A stretch of 64,000 nt of DNA from assembly GCA_020631815.1 (NCBI GenBank), contig JACKGW010000001.1:248001-312000 (forward strand). The letters are read 5' to 3'. This document shows, in pieces, positions 8,269 through 16,471 of the stretch. The DNA is from Planctomycetota bacterium. Its GTDB lineage: Bacteria; Planctomycetota; PLA2; JAEUHO01. Below the pieces are notes generated by a model. The model made no database searches. It saw only the letters and a program-made list of their open reading frames with translations, and was not told the origin of the DNA. The position numbers were made by a program, and so were the translations under genes. Numbering within the stretch: position 1 is the stretch's first letter; the number at the start of each line of letters is the position of its first letter.

Positions 8269-9090
8269 TCAGGCGCGGTCGAGGAAGTCGGCTTCCTTCG
8301 AGGCCGCGGCCGATGCGGCGTCGCGGATCTTGCGCAGCACGCGCTCGGCGGCCTCGCGCTCGCGCTTGCGGGCATCGCTCTCGATGACGCGCAGCGGCTC
8401 GACATCCACGTCCACCTCGTCGAGGGAGGCGCCGCTCTCCGGAGCGGGCTCGGCCGGGGGCTCGGCAGCCTGCTCGGCAGGCCGCGCGGCCTTGGAGCGT
8501 GAAGGGCCGTTGCGCCACTCGTCGTAGGCGCGAACGCCTTCCATCGCGAGCTGCGTGGTCGAGATCTCGAAGGTCGGCAGGCCGCCCAGGCGGGGGGTGC
8601 CCTCGACGATGATGAAGTGGGCGCGGCGTGCAAAGCACAGGGTGGCCGCGATCTCCCAGATGCGACGTTCGGCCGCCCAGCGCGCCGCGTCCTCGGGCAG
8701 CATGGCCACGGCAGAGGCCTGCCCCTGCTTCTCCTCGACCTCGACGAGCTGCACCATGTCTTCGCGCCCGAGCAGGTCCTCGCGGTAGAGGATGCGGCCG
8801 AGCCGCTCGAACAGGACGGTGCTGGTCGCGGCCACCACGTTGCCCTGGCGGAACATCAGCACGCGGACGTCGTCCGCATCGGCGATCACGAGCGCGCCAT
8901 CGAGCGCCTGGTTCGTGCAGAACGTCAGCAGGTCGGCCGTCTGCCGACCCGTGAAGCGGCCGGACGCGCAGACGCGGTGCAGGCCCCCGTCGCCCACCGG
9001 CGTCAGCAGCCCGGCCAGTGCCTGTCCCAGCAGCGGGGACAGGGACTCGGGAAGCAGACGCTCGAATAGGATGGCGACTTCCAGTCCCAT
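8269..9090 (-). CDS. DUF4388 (PATAN-like) domain protein
   Basis: The ATG at 9090 is preferred over upstream codons that only encode Gly/Pro-rich noise. The 273-residue product has an N-terminal DUF4388/PATAN-like domain (about 1-150) with the usual pattern GRFTGRQTADLLTFCTNQ, followed by GALVIADADDVRVLMFRQGNVVAA and ERLGRILYREDLL. A Pro/Ala/Glu-rich linker leads to a C-terminal charged helix (KREREAAERVLRKIRDAA). Proteins of this family occur in two-component and gliding systems of deltaproteobacteria and planctomycetes. It converges on the PASTA gene with a 3-bp gap. Confidence 0.75.
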   Translation of the reverse strand: MGLEVAILFERLLPESLSPLLGQALAGLLTPVGDGGLHRVCASGRFTGRQTADLLTFCTNQALDGALVIADADDVRVLMFRQGNVVAATSTVLFERLGRILYREDLLGREDMVQLVEVEEKQGQASAVAMLPEDAARWAAERRIWEIAATLCFARRAHFIIVEGTPRLGGLPTFEISTTQLAMEGVRAYDEWRNGPSRSKAARPAEQAAEPPAEPAPESGASLDEVDVDVEPLRVIESDARKREREAAERVLRKIRDAASAAASKEADFLDRA

Positions 9091-9221
9091 GCCTCGTCCC
9101 GTACCGGCCAGCCGCGCCCATGGGCATGGACACGGGACCCCCCCGGTGGGGCCGCCTGTCCTACCTTTCGGCTCGTAGGGGCCTCGGCCCGAACCCCGGC
9201 CACCGTATCCCTCGGGCACGC

Positions 9222-9659
9222 CTAGCGGAAATGCGGTGTGAAGCCATCGGCGCTGCGGATGCGCCAGTCGCCCGCTGCGTCCTTCAGCAGCCGGACGCGC
9301 CCCGTCAGGGGCAGGACCTGGCCCAGGGCCCGCACGCGCACCGTGACCCGGCTGGAGGCCTCGTCACCGTCCACCTCGATGTCGTTCACGTCGACGGAGG
9401 TCCCCACGGGGCCGAAGCGCTTGGACAGGGCCTCCAGCCGCGCCAGCGCTTGTTCGCGTGGTGTTCCGTCCTGGACGAAGTCCTCGTGGAGCAGGGCGCC
9501 CAAGCCCTCGAAGTCCTTGCGGTCGAAGGCCTTGGCCGCGTCCTCCAGGACGTGGTCCACGGCCTCGGCGTCCGTGACCACCAAGCGCTCGATGCCCCAG
9601 CCCAGCGCCACGAGCGCGAGCAGGGACCAGGGGGAAAGAAGCCGGGCGAGCCTGCTCAT
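9222..9659 (-). CDS. membrane-anchored SnoaL/DUF4440-like protein
   Basis: The ATG at 9659 is preceded by a clear GGAGG. The 145-residue product has one N-terminal helix (about 8-25), then an NTF2-like domain with the pattern KAFDRKDFEGLGALLHEDF and a C-terminal GDWRIRSADGF strand. This fold is common in SnoaL/DUF4440 proteins, which bind small ligands or act as secreted accessory modules. No catalytic residues can be assigned. It is divergent from the TPR gene. Confidence 0.75.
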   Translation of the reverse strand: MSRLARLLSPWSLLALVALGWGIERLVVTDAEAVDHVLEDAAKAFDRKDFEGLGALLHEDFVQDGTPREQALARLEALSKRFGPVGTSVDVNDIEVDGDEASSRVTVRVRALGQVLPLTGRVRLLKDAAGDWRIRSADGFTPHFR

Positions 9660-9719
9660 GGACCTCCACCGTATCCGACGACGCCCGCCCCCGGGGCCGC
9701 CCGCCGGTGCGGCAAGGGG

Positions 9720-9725
9720 TACACT
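9720..9725 (+). promoter_or_regulatory. TACACT -10-like box, 7 nt before the start codon
   Basis: TACACT ends 7 nt before the ATG at 9733, which would place the transcription start at the start codon. The TPR gene is divergent from its neighbour, so a promoter is expected here. No Shine-Dalgarno is seen. Confidence 0.55.
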
Positions 9726-9732
9726 TCCGCCC

Positions 9733-10674
9733 ATGTCGGACGACGTACAGAAGTGGTGCGCGCTGGGTGCCCAGCACCTCGAGCAGGGCGAGCCCGAGGA
9801 GGCTCTGCACTGGTACGAGCGGGCCATCGACGCCGATCCGGACAACGCCGACGCCTGGTGCGGGCGGGCCAAGAGCCAGTACGACATGGGGCGCCTCGAG
9901 CGCGCCGACCGGGACTACCGGCATGCGCTGCGCTTGGCCAAGGAGCAGCTGCGGCTGGGCGAGGCCGAGACCGGCCCGCGCCGCTGGTGGCTGGACCCCG
10001 AGACGCGGCCCTACCTGCATGCGCTCCGGGGCAAGGGGCTGTGCCGCTACTGGCTGGGTGACTGGCCGGGGGCCGTGCGCGCCTTCCAGCGCCTGCTCCA
10101 GCTGGCGCCGACGGATCCGCTCGACGCCCGCTACATGCTGGGCGAGGCCTGGCTCCGCGACGGTGACATCGACCGGGCGGTCCGCGCCTGGCAGGAGATG
10201 GGGGACGACCCCGACGCCCTCTACAACCTCGGCCTCGGCTACTTCTACCGCGGCGAGTTCGCCCGCTCGGTGCATGCGTTCCGTCGCGGCATCTTCGAGA
10301 ACCTGTTCCTCGTGGCTCGCTTGGCCAACGCCGAGATCATCTCGAACGTGCCCCATTACAGCGGCACGCACACGAAGGGCCTGGACTGCGAAGGGTCGGC
10401 AGCCGACTACCTCGACCGCTGCGGCGACCTCTGGCGTGGCCGTCCGATCCTGGCCCGCTGGCTGCGCTCGATCTACGAGCACCCCCAGGTGCAAGAGGAC
10501 GTGACGCGCCACGTCGAGCACCTGCGTGCCCTCGTGCGCGAGGACCTCGCCATCGGCGACCGTGCCCAGCTCGAAGGCGCCAACACGGCGCTGCGCAGCG
10601 AGGAACGCCTCGAGCAGACCGACGCCACCATCGCTGCCGAGCTCTGCGAGCGCCTCTTCCGCGTCAACGATTGA
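9733..10674 (+). CDS. tetratricopeptide-repeat protein
   Basis: A 313-residue soluble protein with TPR motifs in its first 190 residues (ALGAQHLEQGEPEEALHWYE; ARYMLGEAWLRDGDIDRAVRAW; LYNLGLGYFYRGEFARSVHAF). The C-terminal 120 residues are helical and not recognised. TPRs mediate protein-protein contacts, so no enzymatic role is assigned. The reading frame is open further upstream, but that part overlaps the divergent gene and lacks TPR character. A paired-hairpin element begins 6 bp after the stop. Confidence 0.85.
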   Translation: MSDDVQKWCALGAQHLEQGEPEEALHWYERAIDADPDNADAWCGRAKSQYDMGRLERADRDYRHALRLAKEQLRLGEAETGPRRWWLDPETRPYLHALRGKGLCRYWLGDWPGAVRAFQRLLQLAPTDPLDARYMLGEAWLRDGDIDRAVRAWQEMGDDPDALYNLGLGYFYRGEFARSVHAFRRGIFENLFLVARLANAEIISNVPHYSGTHTKGLDCEGSAADYLDRCGDLWRGRPILARWLRSIYEHPQVQEDVTRHVEHLRALVREDLAIGDRAQLEGANTALRSEERLEQTDATIAAELCERLFRVND

Positions 10675-10680
10675 CGGGGA

Positions 10681-10875
10681 GGTGTCTGATCTGGCGCAGC
10701 GGAGCGAAGCGACGCGGGGCGCCGGGTCTGACACCCCCCGTGCGACGCTCGCCGGCGAGGCGGCGCCTCCGCAACCGAGGGGCAGCGGCCGCTGGGGTGT
10801 GCGGGACCCTCGGTGGAGCCAGACCCCGCGCCCCGCGTCGCCCCTGAAGGGCTCCGCTGCGCGGGATCAGGCACC
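10681..10875. repeat. paired-hairpin element, copy A (convergent junction)
   Basis: Left unit 10681-10735 and right unit 10815-10875 are inverted copies of one hairpin, separated by 79 bp. The left unit folds as GGTGTC, T, GATCTGGCGC, loop, GCGCCGGGTC, T, GACACC; the only unpaired position in the stem is a T opposite a T. The right unit, read on the minus strand, begins GGTGCCTGATCCCGCGCAG and keeps the same T-T mismatch. The element occupies nearly the whole gap between the convergent TPR and ABC-2 permease genes, where it could end transcription from both sides. Confidence 0.85.
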
Positions 10876-10878
10876 CCC

Positions 10879-12141
10879 TCAGTCCTTCGTGCGCATCCAG
10901 CGCCAGATCTCCTTGAGCGACGGAGGCTGGCCGTAGAGGAGCACGCCCGTGCGGAAGACGCGGGCGGCCACGCGCATGGCGACCCACGTGCTGACGGCGA
11001 GCAGGGCGAGGCTGGCGGGGATCTGCCACGTCGGCGGTTCGGGCACGCTGGCCACGCGGGCCATCATCAGGAACGGCGTGAACGGCGGGATGAAGGAGAG
11101 GATCGTGGCGAGCTGCCCGTTCGGGTCACGGAGCACGATCATCGCCAGGAAGATCGGCAGGGCCAGCAGCGCCGAGATCGGCGCCATCAGGTTCTGCGCT
11201 TCCTTCAACGTGTTGCACGCGCTGCCGACCGCGACCATGAGGCTGGCGATCATCAGGAAGCCCAACACGTAGTACGCCATCAGCAAGCCGATCTGGCGGC
11301 CGGACACCAAGTCGCTCGCCCCTCCCAGCGCCGAGGCCAGCAGTCCGCCGCCGCTCCAGACGAGCAACAACGTGAAGCCGACGGCGCAGATGCCGAAGAT
11401 CTTGCCCGTCATCAGCTGCCGCGGCGAGACGCTGCTCAGGAGCACCTCGTACACGCGGTTGGACTTCTCTTCGAGTGTGCTCGAGACGAGCATCTGGCTG
11501 ATGCCCACGATGCCCATGAACAGCAGCATGATGAAGAGGTAGGGCAGCACAGCCGACGTGGGTGCCCCCACCTCGCCCTTCTCGTCCACCGGCACGTAGG
11601 TCACGGCGGGGCGGGCCAACCGCTCGAGGATGTCGCTGCCGATGCCCTCCTGCTCGGCAATCCGCATGTTGACGACGTCGTTGACCATGGCGGCCAACGA
11701 GGGTCCGCGGAACGCGTCGTCGCTGCTGCGGCTCGCGCCGATGACCTCGCTGGCGCGCTCGCCGCGCTCCAGCTTGGCCTTCTTCTCCAAGGCCGAGTTC
11801 GTGAGCACGATGGCGTAGAGCTGCCCAGCGCCCGCCTTGACGCGTAGCTCGTCGATGCGGTTGATGTCGGCCGCGTCCTTCTTCCAGGGATCCTCGTCCG
11901 TCTCGATCTCGACTTCGAAGCCGCCGGCTTCGCGGATCCGCTCGGCCAGCGGCGCGGCGAGGACGCCGGTGGTGTCCACGATGACGACCGGCTTGGCCTC
12001 GGACTTGGCACCGCGCATCAGCTTGGGCACGACCAGGACGAGGCCCATCCAGAGCGGGGTGAGCACGAGGCCGATCAAGAACGCCTTGGTCCGGACGTTC
12101 TCGATGTACTCGCGGCGGGCGATGTCGAAGACGCGACTCAT
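10879..12141 (-). CDS. ABC-2 type (NatB-like) transporter permease
   Basis: A 420-residue membrane protein of the ABC-2/NatB class. It has an N-terminal helix (about 25-42), a long extracytoplasmic domain (45-190) and a block of five to six helices from about 215 to 400. N-terminal DIARREYIENVRTKAF is typical of this family. The ATG at 12141 overlaps the stop of the ATPase gene (12138). Together they form an exporter; NatAB relatives export sodium, but the substrate here is unknown. The C-terminus (LKEIWRWMRTKD) ends 4 bp from element A. Confidence 0.88.
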   Translation of the reverse strand: MSRVFDIARREYIENVRTKAFLIGLVLTPLWMGLVLVVPKLMRGAKSEAKPVVIVDTTGVLAAPLAERIREAGGFEVEIETDEDPWKKDAADINRIDELRVKAGAGQLYAIVLTNSALEKKAKLERGERASEVIGASRSSDDAFRGPSLAAMVNDVVNMRIAEQEGIGSDILERLARPAVTYVPVDEKGEVGAPTSAVLPYLFIMLLFMGIVGISQMLVSSTLEEKSNRVYEVLLSSVSPRQLMTGKIFGICAVGFTLLLVWSGGGLLASALGGASDLVSGRQIGLLMAYYVLGFLMIASLMVAVGSACNTLKEAQNLMAPISALLALPIFLAMIVLRDPNGQLATILSFIPPFTPFLMMARVASVPEPPTWQIPASLALLAVSTWVAMRVAARVFRTGVLLYGQPPSLKEIWRWMRTKD

Positions 12142-13058
12142 ACGGCGTCGGCCTCCGCGGCGATGCGCTTGAAGATCTCGTGCAGGCTGGGCTCCTTGCG
12201 CTCGAAGCGACGGACCTCGGCGCGCTCCAGCAGTGCGCGCAGCAGCGGCTCCGTCTCGGCGTCCGGCGCGAGCTGCAGCTCGGCCTCCTGGCCCATGGCC
12301 GTCATCGAGACGACGCCCGGCAGGTCGTCGAGCGTGGCGCCGGGGCGCAGGCGATACGCCACGTGCACGGCCTCGCGTCCCTGCTGGCGGCGTACCTCGT
12401 CGAGGCTGCCCGAGAGTCGGACACGACCGCGATGGATCATGACCAGGCGATCGCAGAGCTGCTCGGCCTGCTCCATGACGTGCGTCGAGAACAGCACCGT
12501 GGTGCCCTCGCGATGCAGGTCCAGCACGGCGTCCCGCAACACGTCGCGGTTGACCGGGTCCAGCCCTGCGAACGGTTCGTCGAGCACGAGCAGCTCGGGG
12601 CCGTGCAGCACGGTCACGACGAACTGCAGCTTCTGGCTCATGCCCTTGGAGAGCTCTTCGACGCGACGATCGCGCCAGCCGCCGATGCCCATGCGCTCGA
12701 GCCACGAGTCGATGCGCGGCGCGAGCCACGCATCGTCGCGCCCCTTGATGCGGCCGAAGAAGGCGAGCATCTCGCGGACGCGCATCTTCTTGTAGAGACC
12801 GCGCTCCTCGGGGAGGTAGCCGACGCGCGGCTTCAGGTCCTCGTCCATCGTCTGCCCGAGCACTTCGACACGCCCGCTGTCGGGCTTGAAGATGTTCATG
12901 AGCATGCGGATCGACGTGGTCTTGCCCGCGCCGTTGCTGCCGAGCAAGCCGAAGAGGCTGCCAGGGGCCACCTCGAAGGAGATGCCCTTCACGGCCTCGA
13001 AGTCGCCAAATCGCTTGCGGACGTCTTCGAAGCGCGCAGCGGGGCCGGCCGTGGACAT
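12138..13058 (-). CDS. ABC-2 type (NatA-like) transporter ATP-binding protein
   Basis: A 306-residue ATPase with Walker A GSNGAGKTT (near residue 40), signature motif LSKGMSQK (near 140), Walker B LLVLDEPFAGLDP and switch His in STHVM. A C-terminal DUF4162-like domain (about 215-306) is typical of exporters of this class. It overlaps the permease gene by 4 bp and lies 10 bp after the lipoprotein stop. TAGCAT upstream of its ATG contains that stop codon (TAG), so it is weak evidence for a promoter. Confidence 0.92.
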   Translation of the reverse strand: MSTAGPAARFEDVRKRFGDFEAVKGISFEVAPGSLFGLLGSNGAGKTTSIRMLMNIFKPDSGRVEVLGQTMDEDLKPRVGYLPEERGLYKKMRVREMLAFFGRIKGRDDAWLAPRIDSWLERMGIGGWRDRRVEELSKGMSQKLQFVVTVLHGPELLVLDEPFAGLDPVNRDVLRDAVLDLHREGTTVLFSTHVMEQAEQLCDRLVMIHRGRVRLSGSLDEVRRQQGREAVHVAYRLRPGATLDDLPGVVSMTAMGQEAELQLAPDAETEPLLRALLERAEVRRFERKEPSLHEIFKRIAAEADAV

Positions 13059-13068
13059 GGGCCGGATG

Positions 13069-13998
13069 CTACCGGTCCTCAGCCGGTCCCTCGCGCTGAA
13101 TCGTGCCGCGCAGCCGCCCGTGTTCGACGACCTCGTCGCGGTTCTGGCGCGTGCGCTTCACCGTCTTCAGCTCGAACGAGAGCGGACGACCCGTGCGCGC
13201 CGAAATGCGAGCCGTGCCCTCCAGGTCCTCGATCAAGCGAATCGGCGCCAAGCCCTCGGCGCCTTGACGCTCGAGTCGCGTGCGAATGGCGCCTGCGACC
13301 ACCACGATCGGGTCATCGGCCTCGCCCTCGATGGCCTCGACACGGAAGGCTCCGCTGCGCCACGGGCCTTCGGGCGGCACCGTCCACCCCGACGGCGCGG
13401 GATCGAGCGGGCCTTCCACGTCCGTCAGAGGCCACGCGTCGCCGACGTGCACGTCGCCCGGTGGAACCCAGGGCGCGCTGGCGCCGATCCCCAGGCCGTC
13501 CAAGCGCTCGATGCCCTGCTCGAGCGTGGCGTTCTGGCGCTTCGGCCAGAGCAGCATCGGCTTGCGGCGCGAGGAGCGATCCACCATCCCGACCAGCGGC
13601 GCGCCGTCCGTGCCGCTCCCCGAGAACACCACCTTGCCGTCTTCCTCGTAGCGGATGGCCAGCTCCGCGCGCAGCGGGCGCTGGCGGTCATCCAGCGCCG
13701 TCGTGGTCTCGATCAGCGTCCAGCGCGCGCGGCGCGAGATCTCGCGCACGGCGCCCACGGCGGGGCGCTGCTCCACGGTGATCGCAGCCTCGAGGCTCGC
13801 CTCGTAGCGCTCGCCGACTTCACCCCACCAGTGCACGGTGACAGCGTCCCCGTGCGGCGCCGGCGCGGGGGCCACGTGCGCCGCCGGCCACGGTGCCTCT
13901 CCGGACGGCAGAGGCTCTGTCTGCGGCGCGTCCCCGCAGGCGGCGGTCAGGAGCAACAAGGCCGCGCCGGCCATGCGCACGACAAGCGCGAGCTTCAT
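13069..13998 (-). CDS. lipoprotein of unknown function
   Basis: A 309-residue lipoprotein with a signal sequence and lipobox LLTAAC (Cys at about residue 21), then a Pro/Ala-rich spacer. The mature part is beta-rich with repeated patterns on the theme of RARWTLIETTTALDD and GTARISARTGRPLSFELKT, which resemble DUF6263-like proteins of planctomycetes; that match is tentative. The start ATG overlaps the stop of the dipeptidase gene by 4 bp. It lies in a run of four minus-strand genes (dipeptidase, lipoprotein, ABC ATPase, permease), probably one operon. Confidence 0.75.
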   Translation of the reverse strand: MKLALVVRMAGAALLLLTAACGDAPQTEPLPSGEAPWPAAHVAPAPAPHGDAVTVHWWGEVGERYEASLEAAITVEQRPAVGAVREISRRARWTLIETTTALDDRQRPLRAELAIRYEEDGKVVFSGSGTDGAPLVGMVDRSSRRKPMLLWPKRQNATLEQGIERLDGLGIGASAPWVPPGDVHVGDAWPLTDVEGPLDPAPSGWTVPPEGPWRSGAFRVEAIEGEADDPIVVVAGAIRTRLERQGAEGLAPIRLIEDLEGTARISARTGRPLSFELKTVKRTRQNRDEVVEHGRLRGTIQREGPAEDR

Positions 13999-14951
13999 GC
14001 CGGCAAGGCCTGCTCGAGCACGCGCATCCAGCTGCGGCCGAGGATCTTGGCGACGGCGTCGTCGCTGTAGCCGTTGCGCAGGAGCAGCTCGCCGATGCGC
14101 GGCAGGTCGGCGACGCTGCGGATGCCCTCGGGCGCATCGTCCGTGGTGAACCCGCCATCGAGGTCCGAGCCGATGCCGACGTGGTCCGGCCCGACGAGCC
14201 CCACGATGTGGTCGACGTGGCGAATGACGGTCTCGAGGTCCACGCGCCCTTCGCCCAGGAACGGTCGGTAGAGCACGATGCCGACCAAGCCGTCGCGATC
14301 GGCGATGGCGCGGATCTGCGCGTCGGAGAGGTTGCGGCGGTGTGCGTGCACCGCGGCTGCATTGCTGTGCGACGCGACGACCAAGCCGCGGTGCGACTCG
14401 AGGACCGAGTCGAACGCCGCGGGCGTGAGATGGCTCAGGTCCGGAACCACGCCCAGCTTGCCCATCTCCTCGATCAGGGCCACGCCGTCGGGCGTGAGGC
14501 CGCTGCCGTCTTCCACGCCGCCGCACCAACGGTTGGGCGTGTTCCACGCCGGCGCCACGATGCGCACGCCGCGGTCCACCCAGCGCGCCAGCTCGCGCAC
14601 GCTGCGGATGGGGTCGGCGCCCTCCATGAGGTGCACGATGCCGATGGGGCCGCCCGGCGCACAGAGCGACAGGTCGCCGCGGCTCTCCAGGCGGAAGATC
14701 TGTTCGGCGTGGCGGTGCAGCAGCTCGTCGTACCAACGCACCTGCTTCTCGGCCGTCTCCGTGGGGCTGCCGTTTCCGCCGTGGCCCTGGGGCGCGAAGA
14801 TGGTGGCCAGGATCACGGCCAGCCCGCCGCGCCGGGCGTCGGCGAGGGAGAGGGCACGGCCCGCGGGCGCCGGCGCCGCGAAGTCGCGGGTCGGGTCTTC
14901 GAGCAAGGACATGGCGATGTCCTGGTGCCCGTCCACGATGAGCCAGCCCAT
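13995..14951 (-). CDS. membrane-dipeptidase-type peptidase (M19)
   Basis: A 318-residue M19 (renal dipeptidase) family protein of the amidohydrolase superfamily, expected to hydrolyse dipeptides with a binuclear zinc site. Visible metal-site motifs are DGHQD near residue 8 (the usual DGHxD), HLMEGAD near 110 (the bridging Glu), SHSNAAAVHAHRRNLSD near 205 (second-site His and substrate Arg) and GIGSDLDGG near 268. There is no signal peptide, so it is probably cytoplasmic. GGATCCCC rather than a clear Shine-Dalgarno precedes the ATG. It starts the operon with the lipoprotein and ABC genes. Confidence 0.9.
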   Translation of the reverse strand: MGWLIVDGHQDIAMSLLEDPTRDFAAPAPAGRALSLADARRGGLAVILATIFAPQGHGGNGSPTETAEKQVRWYDELLHRHAEQIFRLESRGDLSLCAPGGPIGIVHLMEGADPIRSVRELARWVDRGVRIVAPAWNTPNRWCGGVEDGSGLTPDGVALIEEMGKLGVVPDLSHLTPAAFDSVLESHRGLVVASHSNAAAVHAHRRNLSDAQIRAIADRDGLVGIVLYRPFLGEGRVDLETVIRHVDHIVGLVGPDHVGIGSDLDGGFTTDDAPEGIRSVADLPRIGELLLRNGYSDDAVAKILGRSWMRVLEQALPA

Positions 14952-15092
14952 GGGGATCCTCTTCTCCTGCCCGTGTGCCCACACGCGTGCCAGGGCCCGC
15001 CGCGGCACGTACTGCCACGGTCGTCGGGGTCCCGGACGGAGTGGGCGGGCATTGTGGTCCAGCGCCCCCGGCCAGGGAAGGAGGCAGACGCG

Positions 15093-15782
15093 ATGACGCA
15101 GCCGCCGCCGCCGATTCCCGCAGCCCTTGGACCCGACCCCGAGGGCCACGCCTGGTCGTGGCGCGCCCTGCCCGCCGCCGCACGCCCGGACTTCGGGGTC
15201 TACGTCCACGACGACCCCGACGCCCTGCTGGATGCCCTGGCCGCGGACCCGGAGGCCCGCGAGGAGCGGCTGCCCTACTTCGCCAGCCTCTGGCCCTCCG
15301 GGGCGGCGCTGGCCAGGCACCTGCTGGAGGGCCCGAACCTGGGCGGCCTGGAGGTGCTGGACCTGGGCTGCGGCTGCGGCGTGGTCGGCTTGGCGGCGGC
15401 CTGCCGCGGGGCCGACGTGACCCTGCTGGACCGCGACGAGCGCAGCGGGTTCGGGGTCGCGGGGAGCGCGGCCGTGCTGGGCGTCACGCGTGCGGCTTTC
15501 GTGGCCGGCGACTGGACCCAGGCTTTGCCGGGCCGGCGCTTCCCCCGGGTCCTGGCGGCCGACGTGCTCTACGAGCCCGCGTTCGCCGCCGCCCTGGCCC
15601 CCGCACTGGCCCGCCTCCTGGCGCCCGCGGGCGAGGCCTGGATCGCCGATCCGGGGCGGCGCCATGCGGACGCGCTCGACGCCGAGGCCCGCCGCGCAGG
15701 GCTGGAGGTGTTGCCTCCCTTGGCGCTCCCGGCGCACGGAGGCATCCAGGTGGTGCTCCGCCGCTACCGTGGCCGTCCATGA
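15093..15782 (+). CDS. class I SAM-dependent methyltransferase
   Basis: A 229-residue methyltransferase with motif I EVLDLGCGCGVVGLAAA (near residue 88) and the acidic end of beta-2 (VTLLDRDE). The segment LPYFASLWPSGAALARHLL before motif I is characteristic of the ETFB-lysine/METTL20-like and nicotinamide N-methyltransferase-like group. RVLAADVLYEP provides motif IV. A GGAGG Shine-Dalgarno lies 8-9 nt before the ATG. A lysine methylation role is inferred from the family. It overlaps the next gene by 4 bp (ATGA). Confidence 0.88.
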   Translation: MTQPPPPIPAALGPDPEGHAWSWRALPAAARPDFGVYVHDDPDALLDALAADPEAREERLPYFASLWPSGAALARHLLEGPNLGGLEVLDLGCGCGVVGLAAACRGADVTLLDRDERSGFGVAGSAAVLGVTRAAFVAGDWTQALPGRRFPRVLAADVLYEPAFAAALAPALARLLAPAGEAWIADPGRRHADALDAEARRAGLEVLPPLALPAHGGIQVVLRRYRGRP

Positions 15783-16465
15783 GCCCCGGACCCTCGCACG
15801 AGACGCCGATCCTCTTGCTCCTGCCGGAGGGCACGCCGCTCGCCCAGGGCCTGGCGGCGGTGCTCGATCGGCCCGAGGTGCGCCAGATCGCCTGGCCCGC
15901 CCCGTGGCAGCTGGACGAGCACGGGTTGGACCTGTGCACGGCGCAACCCGACCTCGCCAGCATCGACCGCTCCACGCTCGATCGCGCGGTCCAGGCCTGG
16001 CTCGACTTGGCGCGCCCCGAGGCGCTGGACGCCCACGTCGCTCGCCAATGGCACGCCGTGGACGAGCGGGTACGCGACCACTACCTCGGCCGCAGCGCGC
16101 TCGCCGTCCTCGCCGGCGCGTTCAAGATGGGCGCCGCCACGCGCACCTACGCACCGCCGGCGGCCTTCCGTCGCGACCGCGTTTTCGAGGCCTCCGTGCC
16201 GTTCTCGTACCGCTTGGCGCGCGAGCCGGGTGAGCACGACGCCCGCGCGCCCGCCGAAGAGGCGACGCTCTCGTTCCACCCCTACGACCCCGACGGCGTG
16301 GAAGCACGCAACGAAGCCGGCCTCGACGCCGGGCGCGGGCCCGTGCTCGAGATCTACGCCTACGCCTCGGGGCGTCGGCGCCATCTCGAGCTGGCCCAGG
16401 CCGTGGCGCGTGCGCAGGGTGGGTGGCGCGTCATCGACGTGGGCGGTCACGTCGAGCGCAGCTGA
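15779..16465 (+). CDS. conserved protein of unknown function
   Basis: A 228-residue soluble protein that I do not recognise. It has an alpha/beta first half and a basic, beta-rich second half. It is translationally coupled to the methyltransferase gene (4-bp overlap), so the two may act on the same substrate. It converges on the next gene with a 6-bp gap. Confidence 0.7.
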   Translation: MSPGPSHETPILLLLPEGTPLAQGLAAVLDRPEVRQIAWPAPWQLDEHGLDLCTAQPDLASIDRSTLDRAVQAWLDLARPEALDAHVARQWHAVDERVRDHYLGRSALAVLAGAFKMGAATRTYAPPAAFRRDRVFEASVPFSYRLAREPGEHDARAPAEEATLSFHPYDPDGVEARNEAGLDAGRGPVLEIYAYASGRRRHLELAQAVARAQGGWRVIDVGGHVERS

Positions 16466-16471
16466 CCCCTG

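Noticed and set aside
13066..13071. TAGCAT before the ABC ATPase as another leaderless promoter
   Set aside because: Its TAG is the stop codon of the upstream gene in the same operon, so the match is partly explained by that.
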